Source of the DNA: Robertkochia flava
Lineage (GTDB): Bacteria; Bacteroidota; Bacteroidia; Flavobacteriales; Flavobacteriaceae
Direction: 5' to 3'
Assembly (NCBI RefSeq): GCF_020166515.1
Contig: NZ_JAINZT010000005.1
Coordinates: 558,001 to 622,000, forward strand
DNA: 64,000 nt
The position numbers were made by a program, and so were the translations under genes. Shown here in pieces: positions 46,315 through 54,818 of the stretch. Numbering within the stretch: position 1 is the stretch's first letter; every line of letters begins with the position of its first letter. Below the pieces are notes generated by a model. That model was not told the DNA's origin, did no database searches, and saw only the letters and a list, made by a program, of their open reading frames with translations.

Positions 46315-47736
46315 TCACTTTCCGATACAAAAATTCGCAAAGATATTCCCCAGCAGGTCGTCACTCGAAATTTCTCCGGTGATCTCCCCGAAGTGATACA
46401 ACGCTTGTCTGATATCGATAGCGAGCAGGTCTCCCGGGAGTTCGGCATCCAGGCCTTCCCGAACCTTTTCTACCTCCTCCAGTGCCTTTAAAAGGGCGTC
46501 GTAATGCCTGGTATTGGTAATGATGGTCTCGTTGTTTCTCAACGCACCTGTATTGATGAATTCAAGCAGTTTGTCCTGGAGTTTATCCACACCAACGCCG
46601 GAACGTGCCGATAGATGCAGGGCTTCAGGAATCTGTTCCGATACCTTATTCCGTTCTTCTTCGGTAAGTACATCAATCTTGTTGGCAATAATCACCAGAT
46701 GTTTCTGGGGATATTTGTTTTTAATTTTCCCGATCTCGGTAATGATGGTGTCTAACGTTCTGCCATTCGGACCGGTTGCTCCATGCAGGCTTTTCTTTAC
46801 CGTTTCGCAATCGAAGAGGTAGATCACCACCTGGGCCTTTTCGATCTTTTCAAAGGTGCGCTGAATCCCGATGCTTTCTACCACATCCTTGGTTTCCCTT
46901 ATTCCGGCGGTATCAATAAAACGGAATCCGATGCCCCCGATCACCATCTCATCTTCTATGGTGTCACGGGTCGTACCGGCTATATCGCTCACAATGGCGC
47001 GCTCTTCCTGCAGCAGGGCGTTCAGAAGAGTCGATTTTCCTACATTGGGCTCGCCCACGATAGCCACAGGAATCCCCGTTTTGATCACATTCCCGGTGGC
47101 AAAACTGTCGATGAGCTTTTTCAGTACATTCCTGATGCGTTCCAGCAGATTTCTGAATTCGTCCCTGTTGGCAAATTCCACATCTTCTTCGGCAAAATCG
47201 AGCTCCAGCTCGATGAGGGAAGCAAAGTTCATCAGCTCTTCCCGTAAACGTGCTAATTCATTACTGAATCCCCCGCGCATTTGCTGCATGGCGATCTGGT
47301 GGGCTGCGGCATTATCTGAGGCGATAAGGTCGGCTACGGCCTCTGCCTGGCTCAGGTCCATTTTTCCATTGAGAAAGGCCCTGAGGGTAAATTCTCCCGC
47401 ATCAGCCATACGACACCCTGCCCTTAAAAACAGCTGGATGATCTCTTGCTGGATATAAGGGGAGCCGTGACAGGAGATCTCTACAACGTCTTCCCCGGTA
47501 TAGGAATGCGGATTCTTAAAGAGGGATACCAGAACCTCATCAATAACCCGGTCGCCATCCATGATATGACCAAGGTGTATCGTGTGGGTTTTTTGCTTAT
47601 CCAGGTCTTTCCCGTGAATGGAACGGAAATGCCTGCCGGCCAGCGCAATCGCCTTTTTCCCCGAGAGCCGGATCACAGCAATGGCACCTGCCCCCGATGG
47701 GGTCGCTAAAGCAATAATGGTATCCTCAAGTTTCAT
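46315..47736 (-). CDS. mnmE: tRNA uridine-5-carboxymethylaminomethyl GTPase MnmE
   Basis: 473 residues, normal length. With MnmG it installs carboxymethylaminomethyl groups at the wobble uridine of tRNAs. N-terminal folate-binding domain opens EDTIIALATPSGAGAIAVIR; a helical domain follows; the G domain (about 220-380) has GEPNVGKSTLLNALL, the switch DTAGIRET and NKID. The C-terminus ends with the catalytic CIGK motif. Only three bases separate the next in-frame minus-strand stop from its own. A -7-like TATTTTTG lies at 47751-47758 on the minus strand, about 15 bases before the ATG. Cytoplasmic, single gene. Confidence 0.96.
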   Translation of the reverse strand: MKLEDTIIALATPSGAGAIAVIRLSGKKAIALAGRHFRSIHGKDLDKQKTHTIHLGHIMDGDRVIDEVLVSLFKNPHSYTGEDVVEISCHGSPYIQQEIIQLFLRAGCRMADAGEFTLRAFLNGKMDLSQAEAVADLIASDNAAAHQIAMQQMRGGFSNELARLREELMNFASLIELELDFAEEDVEFANRDEFRNLLERIRNVLKKLIDSFATGNVIKTGIPVAIVGEPNVGKSTLLNALLQEERAIVSDIAGTTRDTIEDEMVIGGIGFRFIDTAGIRETKDVVESIGIQRTFEKIEKAQVVIYLFDCETVKKSLHGATGPNGRTLDTIITEIGKIKNKYPQKHLVIIANKIDVLTEEERNKVSEQIPEALHLSARSGVGVDKLQDKLLEFINTGALRNNETIITNTRHYDALLKALEEVEKVREGLDAELPGDLLAIDIRQALYHFGEITGEISSDDLLGNIFANFCIGK

Positions 47737-47900
47737 GTAATAGTTTTCAACAAAAATACGAATCTAATAAGAGAAAAGAGAGTTGCAGATCCATATAGCG
47801 TTAAAGGAAGATTTAAGGTAAGTTAAATCTTGTTAAACGCTTGATTATCTGGAGGATTTTGTTATCTTAATTAGTGAATCTTAAAAATGTAGGTAAGCAT

Positions 47901-48398
47901 ATGAATTATTTGAATTTAGATAAGGACAAGACAGAAAAAACAGTATACGAGTTAAATGTTTTACTGGCAGATTATCATCTGTACTATCAGAAGCTCAGAA
48001 ATTTTCACTGGAATATTCTCGGGCGAAATTTCTTTGATCTTCATGAAAAGTTCGAAGAGTTATATGACGATGCCAAATTCAAAATTGATGAACTGGCAGA
48101 ACGTATCTTAACGCTTCGACACCGACCGGTGAGTAATTTATCAAGATACCTTGAGATCTCCAATGTAAAAGAATCGGGCACCGATCTGTCTGATGTAGAA
48201 ATGATAGAAACGCTTTTGAGCGACCACTCCGAAATGCTGAAACAGATGCGCAATGTGGTTCACGTGGCCGGAGACTGTGGAGATGAGGGTACAATAGACC
48301 TGATCGGAGCTTATATTCGGGAACTTGAGAAGACCTCCTGGATGTTAGATGCATGGAGAATGAAGACCAATGAGGTACTTAAAGCGAAAATGTCTTAA
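47901..48398 (+). CDS. Dps-like ferritin-family protein
   Basis: 165 residues from the ATG at 47901; a GTG at 47874 would add nine residues, but MNYLNLDKDKTEK gives the usual length. Four-helix ferritin fold. Ferroxidase-type residues are seen in NFHWNILGRNFFDLHEKFEELYDD (about residues 33-56; His, Asp, Glu at typical spacing) and in a later E-K-T-S-W-M-L-D helix. Dps proteins form 12-mers that store iron with hydrogen peroxide as oxidant and may bind DNA. The mscS-type gene follows after 10 bases and is probably co-transcribed, consistent with a stress unit. Confidence 0.9.
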   Translation: MNYLNLDKDKTEKTVYELNVLLADYHLYYQKLRNFHWNILGRNFFDLHEKFEELYDDAKFKIDELAERILTLRHRPVSNLSRYLEISNVKESGTDLSDVEMIETLLSDHSEMLKQMRNVVHVAGDCGDEGTIDLIGAYIRELEKTSWMLDAWRMKTNEVLKAKMS

Positions 48399-48408
48399 TA
48401 CGAACTGA

Positions 48409-49284
48409 ATGAAAGAACAGATTTCCCAGGCATGGGATAAGATGTTATCAGAAGTAGGTTCATGGCTGGATAAACTGGTCATGAACCTACCTAATTTTTT
48501 ACTGGCCTGTGTTGTATTCCTGGGCACCTATTTTCTCTCCAAATATGTATTTACCCTGATGCAGAAACTACTGGGCAGGACGTCCATGCAGAGCTCTGTA
48601 CGTAGGATCACTTCCCGGTTGATTTCCATTATCGTGATTCTGTTTGGGATATTCGTGGCTTTAGGGATATTAAACCTCGATAAGATGCTCACCTCCCTGC
48701 TTGCCGGTGCCGGGGTGGCCGGTCTGGCGGTAGGTCTGGCATTACAGGGATTGCTTACCAATACCTTTTCAGGAATCACCCTGTCTTTTGTTAAATACAT
48801 GAAACTGGGCGATTGGGTGGAGACTAACGGGTATACCGGGGAAGTGGTAGATCTGAGTTTACGCACCACTACCTTAAGGCAGATCGATAATAATATGGTT
48901 TCCATTCCCAATAAAATGGTCATAGAAAACCCCTTAAAGAATTATTCGGTAACGGCCCAGTCCAGGGTGATCCTGGAATGCGGGGTAGCTTATGACAGTG
49001 ACCTTGAAAAGGTGAGAAAACTGGTCTTAGAAACCATTAGCAGGCAATTCGAAGCCGTGGAGTCGGCCTCCGACATCCTGTTCTTCTACACCGCTTTCGG
49101 AGATAGTTCCATAAATTTTGAAGTGCGATTCTGGATCGATTCCACTTCCGGGTTAGAGATCCTGAAGGCCAGGGGAGAGGCCATTATGGCGTTGAAAAGG
49201 GCTTTCGATGAGCACGGAATTGTGATTCCTTTCCCAATTCGAACCATCGATTTCTCCAATCCTATCCCAAAGTCGGAAGCATAA
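48409..49284 (+). CDS. Small-conductance mechanosensitive channel (MscS family)
   Basis: 291 residues, the size of E. coli MscS. Three membrane helices (about residues 28-48, 68-86, 90-115). The pore-lining third helix is seen as LLAGAGVAGLAVGLALQGLL with the usual Gly/Ala packing, followed by TNTFSGITLSFVKYMKLGD, then the beta domain (VDLSLRTTTLRQIDNNMVSIPNKMV) and the alpha/beta cage (IDSTSGLEILKARGEAIMALKRAF). It opens under membrane tension to release solutes in osmotic downshock. Ten bases downstream of the Dps-like gene. Confidence 0.94.
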   Translation: MKEQISQAWDKMLSEVGSWLDKLVMNLPNFLLACVVFLGTYFLSKYVFTLMQKLLGRTSMQSSVRRITSRLISIIVILFGIFVALGILNLDKMLTSLLAGAGVAGLAVGLALQGLLTNTFSGITLSFVKYMKLGDWVETNGYTGEVVDLSLRTTTLRQIDNNMVSIPNKMVIENPLKNYSVTAQSRVILECGVAYDSDLEKVRKLVLETISRQFEAVESASDILFFYTAFGDSSINFEVRFWIDSTSGLEILKARGEAIMALKRAFDEHGIVIPFPIRTIDFSNPIPKSEA

Positions 49285-49364
49285 GGTTTTAATCCTGTGG
49301 TTACTGTAACATTTTCGCTTTTAAATCGACATATGTATAAACATCATCAATCAAAATAAAAATC

Positions 49365-49721
49365 ATGGAAAAGAATTTGACGCTTAAAAGGATAGATACC
49401 CAGTTATTGGCCATCACCCATTTAACCCAGCTCCTGGATTACGTCACCGGTTTTGGAGGATTCATCATCCCCCTGGTGCTATGGATTTCCAATAAGGATA
49501 ATGTTCTGGGGATGGATGAACACGGAAGATCTATTTTAAACTTCCAGCTGAGTATGTTCATTTATTGCCTTATCAGTATTCCGCTGATACTGCTCTTCGG
49601 ATTGGGCATCCTATTGCTGATAGGTATCGGGATAATTGCTTTTGTATTTCCCATTATCAATGCCATAAGGGCCTCGAATGGGGAAGAACCCTACTACCCA
49701 TTAAGCATCCGTTTTTTTTAA
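49365..49721 (+). CDS. DUF4870 membrane protein
   Basis: 118 residues with three hydrophobic segments: HLTQLLDYVTGFGGFIIPLV (about residues 19-40), LSMFIYCLISIPLILLFGLG (about 65-85) and LLIGIGIIAFVFPIINAI (about 86-106). The block GMDEHGRSILNFQLS and the ending NGEEPYYPLSIRFF are the markers of the DUF4870 (Tic20-like) family. Function is not established. It stands alone, 80 bases after mscS, and its stop is followed by a short tandem repeat and a bidirectional terminator. Confidence 0.88.
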   Translation: MEKNLTLKRIDTQLLAITHLTQLLDYVTGFGGFIIPLVLWISNKDNVLGMDEHGRSILNFQLSMFIYCLISIPLILLFGLGILLLIGIGIIAFVFPIINAIRASNGEEPYYPLSIRFF

Positions 49722-49740
49722 GCCGGTAAGCAGAGAGACC

Positions 49741-49764
49741 GGGAGACAGGGAGACAGGGAGACA
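49741..49764 (+). repeat. Short tandem repeat GGGAGACA x3
   Basis: Three perfect copies of the 8-base unit GGGAGACA (49741-49764), with degenerate flanks (GAGAGACC before, GGGGAGCT after). It lies just behind the DUF4870 stop, in non-coding DNA. Confidence 0.85.
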
Positions 49765-49846
49765 GGGGAGCTGGTAGAGGAAGAATCTGGCAGGCATGTA
49801 GCCCAAGACGTTCTCATGTTCACAGTTGTTCTCATAACCCAATAAC

Positions 49847-49876
49847 AAAAAAAGCTGCCTTATCGGGCAGCTTTTT
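49847..49876. terminator. Bidirectional terminator between DUF4870 gene and dnaN
   Basis: Stem AAAAAGCTGCC / GGCAGCTTTTT (49848-49858 with 49865-49875), loop TTATCG. A and T runs on both sides let it stop the two convergent transcripts. Confidence 0.88.
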
Positions 49877-49900
49877 ATATAAATAGGATTCTTCCACTTA

Positions 49901-51019
49901 TTAGTTGTTAAGCATTACCGGCATCACCAGCATGGTAATGTGTTCTCCTTCATCCAGTCCGTCGGTAGGCGTAAGGATCCCGGCACGGTTAGGAAGGCTC
50001 ATTTCGAGAGATACTTCATCCGAGGTCAGGTTGTTCAGCATTTCGGTAAGGAATCGCGAGTTAAACCCGATCTGCATATCATCGCCCTGGTAATCACAGG
50101 TTAGGCGCTCTTCTGCCTTGTTGCTGTAATCAAGATCTTCTGCAGAGATATTCAGCTCTGCTCCCGCGATCTTAAGACGGATCTGATGCGTGGTTTTATT
50201 CGAGAAGATCGAAACCCTTTTTACTGAATTTAAAAGCTGCATGCGATCGATGCTCAGTCGGTTCGGATTCTCTTTTGGTATAACCGCTTCGTAATTGGGA
50301 TATTTTCCGTCTATGAGTCGGCAAACCAGTTCTATATTTTCAAAGATAAATTTCGCGTTACTGTCGTTGTACTCAATGGTAACCTCATTTTCACTACCTG
50401 CAAGGATGTTCTTTAAGAGGTTAAGAGGCTTTTTAGGCATAATGAACTCGGCCACCTCAGAGGCAGAGACATCCTGTCGCTGGTATTTCACCAGTTTGTG
50501 GGCATCTGTGGCTACAAAGGTCAGGTTCTCCGGGGAGAACTGGAAGAATACCCCACTCATTACCGGTCTCAGGTCGTCATTTCCTGATGCGAAAATGGTT
50601 TTGCTGATGGCAGTTGCAAGAATATCTCCAAGGATGGTGGTTGCACTTGGATCGGCCAGTTCTATAGTATTTGGAAATTCAGCCCCATCGGCGTATGCCA
50701 GGGCATATTTTCCATAATTCGAACTGATCTCAACCGTATTATTGTCTTCAACTACAAAGGTCAGGGGTTGTTCCGGGAATGTTTTCAGGGTATCCAGAAG
50801 TAATTTAGCCGGTACGGCGATACTTCCCTGTGAATCAGAATCTACCTCCAGGACAGAACTCATCGTGGTTTCAAGATCAGAAGCCGAAACGGTTAGTTTA
50901 GTTCCATCCAGTTCAAAAAGAAAGTTATCTAAAATAGGAAGTGTATTACTGTTGTTGATCACTCCTCCCAACACCTGTAGTTGCTTAAGCAAATATGAGC
51001 TTGATACAATAAATTTCAT
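49901..51019 (-). CDS. dnaN: DNA polymerase III beta subunit (sliding clamp)
   Basis: 372 residues, normal length, three similar clamp domains of about 120 residues. N-terminus MKFIVSSSYLLKQLQVLGGV with NTLPILDNFLFEL; middle domain RPVMSGVFFQFSPENLTFVATDAHKLVKY; C-terminus ends AGILTPTDGLDEGEHITMLVMPVML, close to the hydrophobic patch that takes polymerase-binding peptides. It encircles DNA as a dimer and holds the polymerase. Downstream of gldG in the same orientation, an order common in flavobacteria; dnaA is not next to it. It probably has its own promoter. Confidence 0.97.
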   Translation of the reverse strand: MKFIVSSSYLLKQLQVLGGVINNSNTLPILDNFLFELDGTKLTVSASDLETTMSSVLEVDSDSQGSIAVPAKLLLDTLKTFPEQPLTFVVEDNNTVEISSNYGKYALAYADGAEFPNTIELADPSATTILGDILATAISKTIFASGNDDLRPVMSGVFFQFSPENLTFVATDAHKLVKYQRQDVSASEVAEFIMPKKPLNLLKNILAGSENEVTIEYNDSNAKFIFENIELVCRLIDGKYPNYEAVIPKENPNRLSIDRMQLLNSVKRVSIFSNKTTHQIRLKIAGAELNISAEDLDYSNKAEERLTCDYQGDDMQIGFNSRFLTEMLNNLTSDEVSLEMSLPNRAGILTPTDGLDEGEHITMLVMPVMLNN

Positions 51020-51044
51020 GTAAATCGTTGTTTTCTAACACTTA

Positions 51045-51052
51045 CAAAGATA
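51045..51052 (-). promoter_or_regulatory. Candidate -7 element for dnaN
   Basis: TATCTTTG on the minus strand, 25 bases upstream of the dnaN ATG, in the short gap after gldG. No clear -33 partner is seen. Confidence 0.35.
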
Positions 51053-51091
51053 TCTCAATTGGTTATTAAATAGAAAATAACTTATTAACAT

Positions 51092-52771
51092 TTAAACCTG
51101 ATACCGGCGCTTTCTGAAGTAGGAAAAGCCCAGTCCGGCCAGTACTGATAAAATCGCTGGAATTCCAATATTTACGAGCTGCCATAAGGATTTTTCCTCC
51201 ATGGTTTTCTGCTGATCTAAGAATGCCAAAGTCACTTTTTTGGTCCGAATGTTTATAAGTCCGTTGTCGTCTAAAAGGTAATTCACGCAATTCAGCAGAA
51301 ATTCTTTGTTGCCGTAAAAGTTGTTGGTCCATTTATCATAACCTAATTCCATCGGATTTCCATTGCTGAGATCGTTCCTGATAAGGTCCCCGTCAGCGAT
51401 CACGATCATACTGTTCTGTCTGCCTTCCTCTCTGAAATCAGGCAGGGTAGCAGGCTGAACTCGGTTTTTAAATACGGAAGTGAAGTTTCCTTCCAGCAGG
51501 ACCGCCAATGGCAAACCACCGTTGTTAAAGCTGGCTTTGTCCGGTTCCTGTCGCACCATATCCAGGCTTACCTCAACAGGGGTGCCCACAGATTTGGAAA
51601 GCGGAGAAGATTGGAGGAGCACGGTTTTTTCGATCCCGTTATTCAAGGTGTCCATCGGATTGGAAAACTGCATGCGTAAGGCTTCAATATTGGTGTTTAT
51701 GGGGTGATTCTCCGGGGAGAATACCATAGGTGCGTACAGCCAGGGAGCCGGATTGTACTGGGTTTGATTCCCGCTTCCGGAGGCCAGAACGATCTGGGTA
51801 AAATACAGATCGCTTACCAAAGCGGGGTTAATACGCACGCCGTACTTAAAAAACATGTCATCCAGGTTAAGGTCTCTGGGAACGGCGATGCTGGTTCCTT
51901 CATTTCGGTAGAGACTGTCCATTTCCATGATCACCTTATCCATGAGCCAGATACTTTTACCCCCATGCATGGTAAATTGGTCGAGAACCAGTTTTTCTTC
52001 CTCAGAAAAAGCCTCGGTTGGCTTGGCGACCAGTGCAAGATCATAGGCTTTAAGCTGCTCCAGGGTTTCTGCCGGATCAGAAGCCACCGAATCCATGGTA
52101 AAGGGCGCCAATTGGTAATAATCCTTCAAGGTGTTCAGGAAATCTGCAATAAAAACATCCGCAAGCTCTCCATTACCCTTTAATACAGCGATCTTTTTTT
52201 TGTTGGTCAGGCCTATTTTGGTAAAGGCATCTGCAAAGGCATATTCCAGGTGGCGCACAGAATTGTTTATTCGCTCTTCTTGGGTGGCGCCGAGGTTGTT
52301 TTTAAGAAGGGGCACCCGAACGGTTTCCCTTCCTTTATTAACAATAGCCCAGGGAAAAACATATTCCTGGGATACTTTGTTTCCTTCTTCAATGGTGATA
52401 CTCGCCGGTTGCATGCCCATGGCCTGAAGTCCCTCGACGCTCTCCCCGTTATTGTCTTCCTGTGGGTTTATAAAATTAATATGAATGTTGCGGTTTACCC
52501 GACTGAACTCATAGAGCATCTGCCGGGTTTCATCCCTGAGCTTCCGAAATTCAGAAGGCAGGTTTCCTTCAAGAAATACATCCACGTAAACAGGGCTGTC
52601 AAAAGGTTCCACGGCCCTTTCTGCCGCATCACTCAGGGTATACCTTTGGTCTTTGGTAAGGTAGGCCCGGATACCGCTGAGGCCCGAGAGGTAATTCAAT
52701 AAGAACAGAAATGCACATAATAGTAGGAGGGATACGATTCTGTTTTCTGATATCTTTTGTGTTAAGCTCAT
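51092..52771 (-). CDS. gldG: Gliding-motility ABC transporter subunit GldG
   Basis: 559 residues. An N-terminal membrane helix (VSLLLLCAFLFLLNYLSG) is followed by a large periplasmic domain of the ABC-2-type auxiliary class: DSPVYVDVFLEGNLPSEFRKLRDET near residue 55, a GNGEL block (KKKIAVLKGNGELADVF near 193) and VIADGDLIRNDLSNG near 450. A C-terminal membrane helix (LVNIGIPAILSVLAGLGFSYF) ends in a basic tail. With GldF and the ATPase GldA (not in the window) it forms an ABC transporter linked to flavobacterial gliding. It overlaps gldF by 4 bases. Confidence 0.94.
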   Translation of the reverse strand: MSLTQKISENRIVSLLLLCAFLFLLNYLSGLSGIRAYLTKDQRYTLSDAAERAVEPFDSPVYVDVFLEGNLPSEFRKLRDETRQMLYEFSRVNRNIHINFINPQEDNNGESVEGLQAMGMQPASITIEEGNKVSQEYVFPWAIVNKGRETVRVPLLKNNLGATQEERINNSVRHLEYAFADAFTKIGLTNKKKIAVLKGNGELADVFIADFLNTLKDYYQLAPFTMDSVASDPAETLEQLKAYDLALVAKPTEAFSEEEKLVLDQFTMHGGKSIWLMDKVIMEMDSLYRNEGTSIAVPRDLNLDDMFFKYGVRINPALVSDLYFTQIVLASGSGNQTQYNPAPWLYAPMVFSPENHPINTNIEALRMQFSNPMDTLNNGIEKTVLLQSSPLSKSVGTPVEVSLDMVRQEPDKASFNNGGLPLAVLLEGNFTSVFKNRVQPATLPDFREEGRQNSMIVIADGDLIRNDLSNGNPMELGYDKWTNNFYGNKEFLLNCVNYLLDDNGLINIRTKKVTLAFLDQQKTMEEKSLWQLVNIGIPAILSVLAGLGFSYFRKRRYQV

Positions 52772-53481
52772 TTTTTAAGAAATGTGGCAGTTAATACGAT
52801 AAATAGTACGCTCAGGCTTATAAAGTAGGTCAGATCTGCCAGGCTTAATACGCCCCGGCTGATGCTGTCAAAATGGGCTTTTATCCCTAACCCTTCTACA
52901 GCGGAAAGGGCAGGTGATAATTCTGATACCGCCTGCGGAAGGTAGAGCAGGCCAAAGCACAATACTACAGCCAATATAAAGGCAGTGATCTGATTCGTAC
53001 TTACAGAAGAAGCAAAAACCCCTACAGCAACAAATCCAGAAGCCAGAAAAAGCAACCCGAGATAGGATCCTATAATACTTCCCATATCCAGGTTTCCCGT
53101 TGGATTTCCCAGGGTATAAAGGGTGTACACATAGAGCAGGGTAGGTATCAGGGTACATACCACCAGCAGCAAACCGCCAAGAAACTTCCCCGTAACCAGC
53201 TCATAGATCGATATGGGCTTTGTAAGAAGCATCTCCAGGGTACCCAGTTGTCGTTCATCTGCAAAACTTTTCATGGTTATTGCGGGAATCAGAAAAACAA
53301 AGACCCACGGGGCTAATTCAAAGAAGGGGGTCAAATCGGCAAATCCGCTGTCGGGAATATTAAACGGACCTTTGAAAACCCAGAGGAATAAGCCTGTTAT
53401 GACCAGGAAAAGCCCCATAACGAGGTAGGCTATGGGTGAGGTAAAGAAATTGCTGATTTCTCTTTTGAGGATGGCAAGCAT
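52768..53481 (-). CDS. gldF: Gliding-motility ABC transporter permease GldF
   Basis: 237 residues with six membrane helices, ABC-2 permease type. Seen: REISNFFTSPIAYLVMGLFLV at the start, PAITMKSFADERQLGTLEML near residue 65 (coupling segment with the conserved E-R-Q-x-G-T-L-E), and FDSISRGVLSLADLTYFIS near the end. The MK-SFADE and GTLE-LL pattern is shared with other ABC-2 exporters, so the gldF call rests on the gldG neighbour. Stop and start of gldF and gldG share ATGA. Confidence 0.94.
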   Translation of the reverse strand: MLAILKREISNFFTSPIAYLVMGLFLVITGLFLWVFKGPFNIPDSGFADLTPFFELAPWVFVFLIPAITMKSFADERQLGTLEMLLTKPISIYELVTGKFLGGLLLVVCTLIPTLLYVYTLYTLGNPTGNLDMGSIIGSYLGLLFLASGFVAVGVFASSVSTNQITAFILAVVLCFGLLYLPQAVSELSPALSAVEGLGIKAHFDSISRGVLSLADLTYFISLSVLFIVLTATFLKK

Positions 53482-53513
53482 AGTACACTATTTGAGGCTA
53501 TAAATATAATTAC

Positions 53514-53810
53514 TTAAGGTAAACTCTGTATCCGGTCTACACTCCAGGCCTGCGGTTTTTCACAGAAGCCTTTCTTGGTTTCTTTCCAGATGCCTTGAAA
53601 TACATCTGATTGACGATACTTTTCCAGACTTTCCGGCTGATCCCAATAGCTGTAGGTAAAGAATACATTCGACTGATCCCGGTCCCGGTAAAGTTCCAGA
53701 TGCAGGCATCCGGGGAATTGGCGGATCTTCTCCTTATTTTGATCGAAGTTCTTTAAAAATTGGGGTATAAAGGGCTCTTCGAAACCCATTTTGACAATCC
53801 TTATCAGCAT
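53514..53810 (-). CDS. ABM-domain protein (putative quinol monooxygenase type)
   Basis: 98 residues, a single dimeric alpha/beta ferredoxin-like fold of the antibiotic-biosynthesis-monooxygenase class: MLIRIVKMGFEEPFIPQFLK, then QFPGCLHLELYRDRDQSNVF, the FTYSYWDQPESLEKYRQS helix and a final VFQGIWKETKKGF helix. Small ABM proteins act on quinols or bind heme, but no activity can be assigned here. Its ATG shares one base with the stop of the SAM-hydrolase gene, so it is translated from the same message. Confidence 0.85.
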   Translation of the reverse strand: MLIRIVKMGFEEPFIPQFLKNFDQNKEKIRQFPGCLHLELYRDRDQSNVFFTYSYWDQPESLEKYRQSDVFQGIWKETKKGFCEKPQAWSVDRIQSLP

Positions 53811-54640
53811 TACACGAATTTTACGGTTATGGAATCTCTGTAGTTTAATCCTAGTAAACTGGAGGCCCCGCCAACAGTTTCCAGATTACTCTTATAGACA
53901 GCGATTTCGATGAGCCCGGAAGAATTGAATATGGCCAATCGTTCTCCATCGGCATTTCTGCGGTTCTTTTCTGCATTGAAATTGATCACATCGCTGTATT
54001 TCTCATGGATTCGCTCAAACTTATGGTTACGGGCATACAACTCAAAACCACGTCCCTTGCGGTGCGTTTCGAAGAACTTCCTGGAGATATTGGAAATTAC
54101 ATTTCCGTAATTATCGATGTAGATCACACTGCCACTGATCTGGTCGCCGGCTGTGTTGACCAAAGGAGACAATCCTTTTAGAACTTTCATCGATTCGATG
54201 CGTTTCCCGATCACCTCCGGCTGACCTCCACGGGCCAGATGAGTACTTACTTTTACGAATACGTCAAGAACAGGAAACACCCCCTGAACCCGGTCGTGGA
54301 TGTTGATCTCCACAATTTTTTCAGGCACGATCTCCTGGGCCAGGAAAGAGAGAATCCCATTGTCGGCCCCCACAAAATGATGCCCGTCAATCGTTACAGC
54401 GATATGTTTGTTCTCCGGGGTCAATTCGGAATCCACTCCAATGATATGCACGGTTCCTTTAGGGAAGGTCTTGTAGGCGTTCTTGAGAATGTAGGCCGCT
54501 TCGGTGATATTGAACGGACTTATATGGTGGGAAATATCAACAATAACAGCCTCCGGTAGCTCGCTGTAAATAAACCCTTTAATGGCTCCCACAAAGTGAT
54601 CTCGCACCCCAAAATCTGTAGTCAGAGTAATGATCGCCAT
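53810..54640 (-). CDS. S-adenosyl-L-methionine hydroxide adenosyltransferase (DUF62)
   Basis: 276 residues of the SAM chlorinase/fluorinase fold family. N-terminal block AIITLTTDFGVRDHFVGAIKG, then DISHHISPFNITEAAYIL near residue 38, VDSELTPENKHIAV near 71, FVGADNGILSFLA near 90, and the C-terminal barrel with SVIYIDNYGNVISNIS near 173. The bacterial housekeeping type hydrolyses SAM to adenosine and methionine; true halogenases are rare, and I see no long insertion loop that would suggest one. Diverges from the PhoH gene. No membrane segment. Confidence 0.9.
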   Translation of the reverse strand: MAIITLTTDFGVRDHFVGAIKGFIYSELPEAVIVDISHHISPFNITEAAYILKNAYKTFPKGTVHIIGVDSELTPENKHIAVTIDGHHFVGADNGILSFLAQEIVPEKIVEINIHDRVQGVFPVLDVFVKVSTHLARGGQPEVIGKRIESMKVLKGLSPLVNTAGDQISGSVIYIDNYGNVISNISRKFFETHRKGRGFELYARNHKFERIHEKYSDVINFNAEKNRRNADGERLAIFNSSGLIEIAVYKSNLETVGGASSLLGLNYRDSITVKFV

Positions 54641-54818
54641 CTATAAATTGTTGATATATTTTTTAATTAGGAAAATCTTTTTTTGCTTATGTTTGTTTAG
54701 GACCCTTTATAAAGATCACAACTGCTAACAAACCTACTAAAAAGAAAGCGATTTTTTTAATTCAGGTTCAAACTTTATTGAGTCAAGTATAGAATAACCC
54801 ACCAAAAACCAAACGCTT

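Noticed and set aside
46783-47458. Plus-strand frames of 154 and 195 codons opposite mnmE
   Set aside because: Antisense shadows; the minus strand holds an intact MnmE with all motifs.
53810-54640. Possible fluorinase or chlorinase
   Set aside because: The fold family matches, but the common bacterial members are SAM hydrolases and no insertion loop or context for halogenation is seen.
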